Source of the DNA: JAWXVD01 sp044425705
Lineage (GTDB): Bacteria > Bacillota > Clostridia > Lachnospirales > Lachnospiraceae
DNA length: 11,099 bases
NCBI GenBank assembly: GCA_044425705.1
Contig: JAWXVD010000112.1
Coordinates: 1-11,099 of the forward strand
Direction of reading: 5' to 3'
Part shown: positions 6,102-11,099 of the stretch, piece by piece
Layout of the letters: the number at the start of each line of letters is the position of its first letter
Position numbering within the stretch: position 1 is the first letter of the stretch
Made by a program: the position numbers and the translations under genes
Notes under the pieces: model-generated
What the model was told of the DNA's origin: nothing
The model's database searches: none
The model's input: only the letters and a program-made list of their open reading frames with translations

Positions 6102-7304
6102 ATGAAATATATTGTGATTTTAGGCGATGGAATGGCAGATGAACCAATTGAAAAATTAGGTAACAAAACACCGTTAGAATATGCCAACACACCTATGTTA
6201 GACTCATTAAGTAAACAGTCAGAAATTGGAATGGTGCATACCATACCGGAAGGAATGGCACCAGGATCTGACACAGCAAATTTATCAGTGATTGGATATG
6301 ATCCACAAAAATATTATTCAGGTCGGTCACCATTAGAAGCACTTAGTATTGGTGTCCCTATGAAGGGTACAGATATTGCACTTCGTTGTAATATTGTAAC
6401 GATTTCTGAAGAAGACGTGCCTTTTGAAGAAAAAACAATTATCGACCATAGTGCCAGTGAAATAGAGACAAAAGATTGTGCCATCTTATTAAAGGCGGTA
6501 CAAGAGCAGTTAGAAAATGAAATTTATCAGTTCTATGTAGGAACTAGTTATAGACATTGTTTGATTTGGTCCAATGGCAGTGTGGTTGCACTAACACCGC
6601 CTCATGATGTATTAGATCAAGTGATTGGTCAATATTTGCCAAGTGATGAAACGTTAAAGAGTATGATGAAAAAAAGTCATGAAATTCTAATCAATCATCC
6701 TATTAATATTGAAAGAAAGAAACAGGGTTTACATCCAGCAAATTGCTGTTGGTTCTGGGGAGCAGGTACAAAGCCTATGTTACCTTCCTTTACAGAAAAA
6801 ACAGGAAAAACAGGAATGATGATATCGGCTGTTGATTTATTAAAAGGAATAGCAGTTGGTGGCGGAATGGGAGTTGCCCATGTAGAAGGTGCCAATGGTG
6901 GATTGCATACTAATTATGCAGGAAAAACTGAGGCAGCTGTGAAAGCACTTTGTGAAGAGGGGTATGATTTTGCCTATATTCATGTGGAAGCGCCAGATGA
7001 AATGAGCCACCAAGGTGATTTAGATAAAAAAATTCAAGCCATAGAGTGGTTAGATAGTCGTGTGATAGAACCAATGGTAAAAGAATTGGATGAAAGAAAG
7101 GTAGAGTATCGTATGTTAGTGTTACCTGATCATCCAACACCTATCAGATTGCGAACCCATACTGGAAATAGTGTGCCATATTTATTGTACGATAGCTCCA
7201 ATTTATTAGAAAAAACATGGAACTACAATGAAGGTGATGCTACTGCCAGTGGAAATGTAATTGATGAAGGATATAAAATTATAGAACATTTATTTGAAAT
7301 ATAG
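6102..7304 (+). CDS. apgM: Cofactor-independent phosphoglycerate mutase family protein, probable homoserine kinase
   Basis: 400-aa member of the archaeal-type phosphoglycerate mutase family (alkaline phosphatase superfamily). Seen: N-terminal metal site VILGDGMAD (5-13, Asp9), nucleophile region GMAPGSDTANLSVIGYDP (51-68, Ser56 and Asp57), SGRSPLEA (73-80), EAPDEMSHQGD (296-306, Asp299 and His303), LPDHPTP (341-347, Asp343 and His344) and His353. All metal-binding positions therefore appear present. The symbol is given by family only. A subfamily (TIGR02535, proposed homoserine kinase) is known from threonine gene clusters that lack a GHMP-type thrB. Here the gene sits between homoserine dehydrogenase and aspartate kinase, which fits that role better than glycolysis. 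The start ATG has GAAGGGA about 9 bases upstream. It follows hom by 102 bases and precedes lysC by 59. Phosphoglycerate mutase activity cannot be excluded from sequence. Confidence 0.92.
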   Translation: MKYIVILGDGMADEPIEKLGNKTPLEYANTPMLDSLSKQSEIGMVHTIPEGMAPGSDTANLSVIGYDPQKYYSGRSPLEALSIGVPMKGTDIALRCNIVTISEEDVPFEEKTIIDHSASEIETKDCAILLKAVQEQLENEIYQFYVGTSYRHCLIWSNGSVVALTPPHDVLDQVIGQYLPSDETLKSMMKKSHEILINHPINIERKKQGLHPANCCWFWGAGTKPMLPSFTEKTGKTGMMISAVDLLKGIAVGGGMGVAHVEGANGGLHTNYAGKTEAAVKALCEEGYDFAYIHVEAPDEMSHQGDLDKKIQAIEWLDSRVIEPMVKELDERKVEYRMLVLPDHPTPIRLRTHTGNSVPYLLYDSSNLLEKTWNYNEGDATASGNVIDEGYKIIEHLFEI

Positions 7305-7363
7305 ATGACTTATATAATAAATAGAATATTTTAAAAATATAAATAGAGGGAGTTTGAAAGAAA

Positions 7364-8683
7364 ATGAACAAGGTAGTTAAATTTGGAGGAAGCTCATTAG
7401 CAAGTGCAGATCAATTCAAAAAAGTGGGAGATATCATTAAAGCGGACAGTGCTAGAAAATTTGTAGTCCCAAGTGCACCTGGAAAAAGATTTTCAGAAGA
7501 TATTAAAGTAACAGATATGTTATATGGTTGTTATGCAAAAGCAGAGAAGGATGAAGATTTTACAAAAGAATTAGCTGATATTAAAGCTCGTTATGATGAA
7601 ATTATTGCAGGACTTTCTTTAAAATTATCATTAGATAAGGAATTTAAGCTAGTAGAAGAAAACTTCAAAAAACATGCAGGTAGTGATTATGCAGCATCTC
7701 GTGGTGAATATTTAAATGGTATTATTATGGCAGAATACCTAGGATTTACTTTTGTTGATGCAGCTACTGTTATTTTCTTTAAAGAAAACGGAACATTTGA
7801 TGCCGACAAAACAAAAGAAGTGATGTCAAAAGCATTTGAAAAAATAGAAAAAGCCGTTGTACCAGGATTTTATGGTTCTCTTCCAGATGGAATCGTAAAA
7901 ACATTTTCTAGAGGAGGATCAGATATTACAGGATCTATCGTTGCACAGGCAGCAAACGTAGATGTATACGAAAACTGGACTGATGTATCAGGATTTTTAA
8001 TTGCTGATCCAAGAATTATTAAAAATCCAGAAGTAATTGAAGTGATTACATATAAAGAATTACGAGAATTGGCATATATGGGAGCTACAGTTCTTCACGC
8101 AGACGCTATTTTCCCAGTGCGTAAAGAGGGAATTCCAATTAATATTAGAAATACAAATGCACCAGAAGACAATGGAACATGGATTGTAGAAAGTACATGT
8201 CAAAAATCAAAATATGTAGTAACTGGTATCGCCGGTAAAAAAGGATTTTGTGCAATCAATATAGAAAAAGACATGATGAACTCTGAAATTGGATTCGGTA
8301 GAAAAGTTTTGAATGTATTTGAAGATAAAGGTATTTCATTTGAACATGTACCTTCAGGAATTGATACTATGACAGTGTTTGTACATCAAGACGAATTTAT
8401 GGACAAAGAACAGCAAGTAGTAGCTGGTATTCATCGTCTTGCAAAACCAGATGCTATCGATATTGAAGCTGATCTTGCTCTAATTGCAGTAGTTGGACGT
8501 GGAATGAAATCTACGAGAGGAACAGCTGGTAGAATTTTTGCAGCACTTGCTCATGCAAATGTAAATGTAAAGATGATCGATCAAGGATCTTCAGAATTAA
8601 ATATCATTATCGGTGTTGCAAATGATGATTTTAAAACTGCAATTAAAGCAATCTATCATATCTTTGTGGTGGCACAGTTGTAA
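7364..8683 (+). CDS. lysC: Aspartate kinase, monofunctional with two ACT domains
   Basis: Phosphorylates aspartate to 4-aspartyl phosphate, the first step toward lysine, threonine, methionine and diaminopimelate. The protein is 439 aa. Seen: the nucleotide/substrate motif KFGGSS (6-11) at the N-terminus, the FSRGGSDITGS kinase signature (181-191), WTDVSGFLIADPRII (205-219) and LAYMGATVLHADAIFPV (236-252). Two ACT domains follow, at about 287-355 and 372-436; the second contains AVVGRGMKSTRGTAGRIFAAL (375-395) and ends in NDDFKTAIKAIYHIF. These domains normally mediate inhibition by lysine and/or threonine; which ligand applies here is not readable. The ribosome site GGGAG (7348-7352) is 11 bases from the ATG, slightly long. 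It is the last gene of the cluster. The frame is intact and the end matches the family end. Confidence 0.97.
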   Translation: MNKVVKFGGSSLASADQFKKVGDIIKADSARKFVVPSAPGKRFSEDIKVTDMLYGCYAKAEKDEDFTKELADIKARYDEIIAGLSLKLSLDKEFKLVEENFKKHAGSDYAASRGEYLNGIIMAEYLGFTFVDAATVIFFKENGTFDADKTKEVMSKAFEKIEKAVVPGFYGSLPDGIVKTFSRGGSDITGSIVAQAANVDVYENWTDVSGFLIADPRIIKNPEVIEVITYKELRELAYMGATVLHADAIFPVRKEGIPINIRNTNAPEDNGTWIVESTCQKSKYVVTGIAGKKGFCAINIEKDMMNSEIGFGRKVLNVFEDKGISFEHVPSGIDTMTVFVHQDEFMDKEQQVVAGIHRLAKPDAIDIEADLALIAVVGRGMKSTRGTAGRIFAALAHANVNVKMIDQGSSELNIIIGVANDDFKTAIKAIYHIFVVAQL

Positions 8684-8702
8684 GGGTATTTTCTCTAAGT
8701 TG

Positions 8703-8748
8703 AAGGTACGTGGCAAAGGGGAGATTTGTTTTAAAATCAAGGTACGTG
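8703..8748 (+). repeat. Short imperfect direct repeat behind lysC
   Basis: AAGGTACGTG occurs at 8703-8712 and 8739-8748 (36-bp period), each followed by a similar purine-rich stretch. It directly precedes the large hairpin. Confidence 0.6.
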
Positions 8749-8750
8749 TA

Positions 8751-8892
8751 AAGAGGTGCATTTCTTTATATTACGTTCATAGGACGCTTTCGCTTGATTA
8801 AAAACGTAGCAGTACTAACGCTCTAAAGGACAGAGCGTAAGTGCTGACGTTTTTATACACCTATGAATGCAATATAAACAAATGCACCTTTT
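8751..8892 (+). ncRNA. 142-nt compound hairpin (structured RNA, terminator or MITE-like palindrome)
   Basis: Nested complementary arms are visible: 8751-8763 with 8880-8892, 8765-8772 with 8871-8878, 8776-8783 with 8860-8867, 8800-8807 with 8847-8854, 8810-8816 with 8840-8846 and 8818-8824 with 8832-8838. The apical loop is AAAGGAC (8825-8831). The only large asymmetry is a 16-base left-side bulge (8784-8799). Several stems contain G-U pairs, which suggests selection or folding at RNA level. It starts 67 bases after the lysC stop. Only TTTT follows the last arm, so simple intrinsic termination is uncertain, and no flanking target-site duplication is evident. Confidence 0.6.
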
Positions 8893-8901
8893 GTAGATAT
8901 G

Positions 8902-8937
8902 AGCAAAGATATTTGGATGTATTCTTAAATCTTTGCT
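8902..8937 (+). other. Second, smaller hairpin
   Basis: AGCAAAGAT (8902-8910) and ATCTTTGCT (8929-8937) form a perfect 9-bp stem with an 18-base loop, 10 bases after the large structure. No T-tract follows on either strand. Confidence 0.6.
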
Positions 8938-9365
8938 AAATTAAATGTAAGGTTATAGAGGAAGAGATTTTGAGAGTATGTTTTTAATGAAAGAAGAATT
9001 GTGGAGATGGAAAAAATAATCCTGATTTTTGATACAGAGTAAACGTGGTAGATGGATAGTAAGAAAAGCAATTGATAAATGCAGAGATAAAATAATAAGA
9101 TAAGAAAGTATAACAGTAAAAATAAAAAAAGATGAGAGGATAGTAAGAAAAGTTGAAGATTGAAAAATTATAGATATGTATAGAAAGATAGGCAAATGAG
9201 AAGGGTTTGAAAAAATAGAAAAAAGAAATGAAATAATTGAATTGACAGAAAATAAAAAAATATAAGCGCAATACACAATAAATAATTGTATATCAAATAT
9301 AAAAACAGATAAAAATATACAAATTAAACAAAGTTAAAAAAATAAAAGAAATTCAATAAAAAAGG
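8938..9365. other. Gene-free, purine-biased AT-rich stretch
   Basis: The + strand is dominated by A and G with frequent stops in all three frames. The minus strand is correspondingly T/C-rich and gives long low-complexity frames rich in Ser, Phe, Ile and Leu, without ribosome sites. A 15-bp direct repeat, GGATAGTAAGAAAAG, occurs at 9054-9068 and 9138-9152. I see no RNA gene or recognisable pseudogene. Confidence 0.6.
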
Positions 9366-9394
9366 TTGACAAATATAGCGCCGAGTACTATAAT
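9366..9394 (+). promoter_or_regulatory. Perfect consensus sigma-A promoter with no open frame downstream
   Basis: TTGACA (9366-9371), exactly 17 bases, then TATAAT (9389-9394), preceded by an A-rich tract (about 9330-9363) that could act as an UP element. Predicted start is about 9401. The next 560 bases contain no credible coding frame, so the product is an untranslated RNA or a very long leader that reaches the hairpin at 9985 or the glycoside hydrolase gene. Confidence 0.85.
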
Positions 9395-9954
9395 GTGTAT
9401 ATAAACAAAACAGAAACACTTAGAAAATAAAAGAAAGAGAGGTACAGACCACCAAAAACATAATTTTATAAACTTCAAAAATTTATAATTAGTAGAGAAG
9501 CTATAAGAATTAAATGAAATCAAGTAAGTAAGATTTTAAAAGATGAACAGATGATTCATATTAGAACTTGAAAGCGAGGTGGAATTAAGAATATAGAGCT
9601 TCATAGTAATAATATAATTTGAAGTACAAGAAAAAGTAAAAGGTTTAACATTCATTTCACTACAAAAAAGTATAAAATATAGAAATATATAATACGAAGC
9701 AAGAAAGCAAGAAAGCAAGAAAGCAAGAAAGCAAGAAAGCAAGAAAGCAAGAAAGCAAGAAAGCAAATTGTAAATATGTAAATAGTTATAAATTGAGATA
9801 GATTAAGTAGAGAAATGAAAAGGAAATGGTATGAATACATTAGAAAGTTAGTAAAGTATATAAAAAAATACGACTAAAGTACAATCAGTACAATGAAGAA
9901 TAATGGAAAACATACAGATTAAAAGTGAATAGGGAAATGTAGACAATGATCTTT
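9395..9954 (+). ncRNA. Putative untranslated transcript from the consensus promoter
   Basis: This stretch follows a consensus promoter, is AT- and purine-rich, and is stop-rich in all + frames. It contains a small AT-only hairpin (9466-9472 with 9482-9488) and the octamer array at 9701-9764. No known RNA family is recognised. The only argument for transcription is the promoter and the hairpin at 9985-10023 as a possible end. Confidence 0.35.
9697..9766 (+). repeat. Octamer microsatellite, eight perfect AAGAAAGC copies
   Basis: Eight uninterrupted copies of AAGAAAGC (9701-9764), flanked by a partial unit AAGC (9697-9700) and trailing AA. The unit length is not a multiple of three, so copy-number change would shift any frame across it. 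Minus-strand open frames over this tract (repeating Leu/Ser/Cys/Phe/Ala) are by-products of the repeat. Confidence 0.97.
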
Positions 9955-9968
9955 AGGAGGTAAGTCCA

Positions 9969-9986
9969 ATGGATACAATAGTTTAG
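9969..9986 (+). CDS. Possible 5-codon leader peptide (MDTIV)
   Basis: A near-perfect ribosome site TAGGAGG (9954-9960) is 8 bases before an ATG that opens only five codons, M-D-T-I-V, and stops at TAG (9984-9986). The stop overlaps the first bases of the hairpin at 9985-10023. Strong initiation signals before so short a frame suggest a regulatory leader or the remnant of a lost gene. It may equally be chance. Confidence 0.35.
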   Translation: MDTIV

Positions 9987-10030
9987 AAGCGGGAATCAGT
10001 AATTGATATTGATGCCCGCTTCTTATTATG
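9985..10030 (+). terminator. Terminator-like hairpin before the glycoside hydrolase gene
   Basis: AGAAGCGGG (9985-9993) pairs with CCCGCTTCT (10015-10023). After one mismatch the stem continues with 9995-10001 against 10007-10013 around a 5-base loop. The following TATTATGTT is only moderately T-rich, so termination may be partial. It is the only GC-rich stem in the surrounding kilobase. Confidence 0.6.
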
Positions 10031-10037
10031 TTATACT
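10009..10037 (+). promoter_or_regulatory. Possible promoter of the glycoside hydrolase gene
   Basis: TTGATG (10009-10014), 17-base spacer, TATACT (10032-10037) with TGT before it (extended -10). The -35 and most of the spacer lie inside the 3' arm of the hairpin at 9985-10023. The predicted leader is about 85 bases. Confidence 0.55.
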
Positions 10038-10129
10038 GATACACAAAGCGTTTATTGCAAGTATAAAAGTTTTTGAAGCAATTTGTACTTTATGGTTCCA
10101 AGTTGCTAGATTTCAAGAAGGGAATGGTT

Positions 10130-11099
10130 GTGGAAATGAAAGAAAGCAACGGATGGGTATTAAGTACGGAAGAGGAAAAAAAATTAGAGCGTCGTAGACG
10201 TAGAATTAGAAATCAAGTGATATCATATATATCTTTAATTGTCTTAATTTTATTAGTAGTTATAGGTGGCTTTTTTGCAGTGAAGTTTATTTCAGAACAG
10301 ATAGAAATGAAAGAACAATTAAAAATAGAAGAAGCAGAGTTTTTGGCATCTGTTTTAGAAGCTGAGGAGGAAGAAGTAGTAGAGGTTGAAGAGGAAGAAA
10401 TAGAGGAAACAGAAGTAGTTGAGTATACAAAAGATGAATTGTTAGATGAAATTGTGTATTCGTGTATTTCTGAAATGTCTCTTGAAGATAAAGTTGCAGG
10501 ATTATTTTTTGTAACGCCAGAAGCCATTACTGGTGTAGACACAGTTATTGCGGCTGGTGATGCAACACAAGCGGCACTGGAAGAATATCCAGTAGGAGGG
10601 TTGGCGTACTTTGCACAAAATATTCAATCAGAGGATCAAATAATAGAAATGTTAGCGAACACTGTTTCTATGAGTAAATATCCAATTTTTCTAGGTGTAG
10701 ATGAAGAAGGTGGTAATGTGGCTCGTTTAGCCAATTCTTTGAATTTAGATAATGTAGGTACTATGGCAGAGATTGGTGAAACTGGGGATGCTAGTGCAGC
10801 GTATACAGCAATGGAAACAATTGGTACTTATTTATTGAAATATGGATTTAACGTAGATTTTGCACCAGTGGCCGATGTATTAACGAATGAAGATAATACC
10901 AGCATTGGAACTAGATCTTTTAGTAGTGACGTAGATATTGTTACAAGTCTAATTCCTTCAGCGGTGTTGGGATTACAGGATTTAGGCATTAGTGCATGTT
11001 TGAAACATTTCCCAGGACAAGGGGATGCAGATGGTGATACTCATGATGAAAGAGCATCCATCGATAAAACATTAGAAGAATTAATGGAGTTAGAATTTT
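10130..11099 (+). CDS. Membrane-anchored glycoside hydrolase family 3 protein (NagZ-like), 3' truncated by window edge
   Basis: Family 3 N-terminal catalytic barrel, the type found in beta-N-acetylglucosaminidases and beta-glucosidases. Numbered from the GTG at 10130: basic cytoplasmic end (RRRRR 21-25), one membrane segment (about 30-50), a helical and Glu-rich linker (56-98), then the barrel from about 103. Motifs: GLFFVTPE (124-131), VDEEGGNVARL (190-200, the family's DxEGG..xRL), VDFAPVADV (242-250), GTRSFSSD (260-267) and KHFPGQGDADGDTHD (292-306). The Asp303-x-His305 pair corresponds to the NagZ catalytic dyad. The nucleophile Asp lies beyond the window. The anchor suggests action outside the cell on peptidoglycan or muropeptides, unlike cytosolic NagZ. 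GAAGGG (10117-10122) is 7 bases before the GTG; ATG at 10136 or 10124 are alternatives with poorer spacing. The dyad favours N-acetylglucosaminidase, with moderate certainty. Confidence 0.9.
   Translation, partial: MEMKESNGWVLSTEEEKKLERRRRRIRNQVISYISLIVLILLVVIGGFFAVKFISEQIEMKEQLKIEEAEFLASVLEAEEEEVVEVEEEEIEETEVVEYTKDELLDEIVYSCISEMSLEDKVAGLFFVTPEAITGVDTVIAAGDATQAALEEYPVGGLAYFAQNIQSEDQIIEMLANTVSMSKYPIFLGVDEEGGNVARLANSLNLDNVGTMAEIGETGDASAAYTAMETIGTYLLKYGFNVDFAPVADVLTNEDNTSIGTRSFSSDVDIVTSLIPSAVLGLQDLGISACLKHFPGQGDADGDTHDERASIDKTLEELMELEF

Noticed and set aside
8613..8801. 62-codon + frame overlapping the lysC end
   Set aside because: Starts inside lysC in another frame, has no ribosome site and runs into the large hairpin.
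8953..9276. Two overlapping minus-strand hydrophobic frames (107 and 95 codons)
   Set aside because: They look like membrane proteins only because the strand is T/C-rich; no ribosome site precedes either start, and the composition is monotonous.
9536..9840. Minus-strand frames with repeating Leu/Ser/Cys/Phe/Ala across the octamer array
   Set aside because: The 8-bp repeat yields an 8-residue repeat in all three frames; no start signals and no homology recognised.
9395..9954. rRNA or tRNA genes behind the consensus promoter
   Set aside because: No conserved 16S, 23S, 5S or tRNA cloverleaf signatures are visible on either strand.
10003..10197. 64-codon + frame before the glycoside hydrolase
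   Set aside because: Begins at a TTG inside a hairpin without a ribosome site and overlaps the hydrolase start in another frame.

Overview
The window comes from a low-GC Gram-positive anaerobe of the Clostridia. Evidence for this is the AT-rich third codon positions, strong AGGAGG-type ribosome binding sites, repeated TTGCAA...TGnTATAAT extended -10 promoters, a two-ACT aspartate kinase and a UPF0735-type HTH-ACT protein. A member of Lachnospirales is the best guess, but no rRNA or other taxonomic marker is present.

Layout. All credible genes are on the + strand. Bases 2-499 hold the C-terminal end of the adenine glycosylase MutY, cut by the window edge. A cytosolic family 2 glycosyltransferase follows (665-1690). 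Next is glyA (1860-3098) with its own extended -10 promoter. Behind glyA lies an unusual repeat block (3101-3375) in which one 32-bp core occurs five times, twice in one orientation and three times in the other, forming a stem of about 33 bp and a 65-bp tandem array. A two-gene cassette, DUF4258 protein plus YgiT-type zinc-finger protein (3592-4139), looks like a toxin-antitoxin pair and ends in a clear intrinsic terminator (4150-4200).

The metabolic core is a four-gene cluster (4326-8683): an HTH-ACT regulator-like protein, homoserine dehydrogenase, a protein of the archaeal-type phosphoglycerate mutase family, and aspartate kinase. Aspartate kinase and homoserine dehydrogenase are steps 1 and 3 of the pathway from aspartate to threonine and methionine. 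The mutase-family protein sits where a homoserine kinase would be expected and is probably that enzyme in an alkaline-phosphatase-superfamily form, since no GHMP-type thrB is seen here. GlyA, just upstream, interconverts serine and glycine, so amino acid metabolism is the common theme of 1860-8683.

Bases 8684-10129 contain no convincing gene. They hold a 142-nt compound hairpin, a smaller hairpin, a strongly purine-biased AT-rich stretch, a perfect consensus promoter (TTGACA-17-TATAAT) that faces no open reading frame, an array of eight perfect 8-bp repeats, and a ribosome-binding site with a 5-codon mini-ORF running into a terminator-like hairpin. The window ends inside a membrane-anchored family 3 glycoside hydrolase (10130-11099) with a Glu-rich linker between its membrane segment and catalytic domain.

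No known large defence or mobile system is visible. The best candidates for something undescribed are the bidirectional 32-bp repeat block, the promoter-driven non-coding tract with the octamer array, and the non-canonical homoserine kinase.
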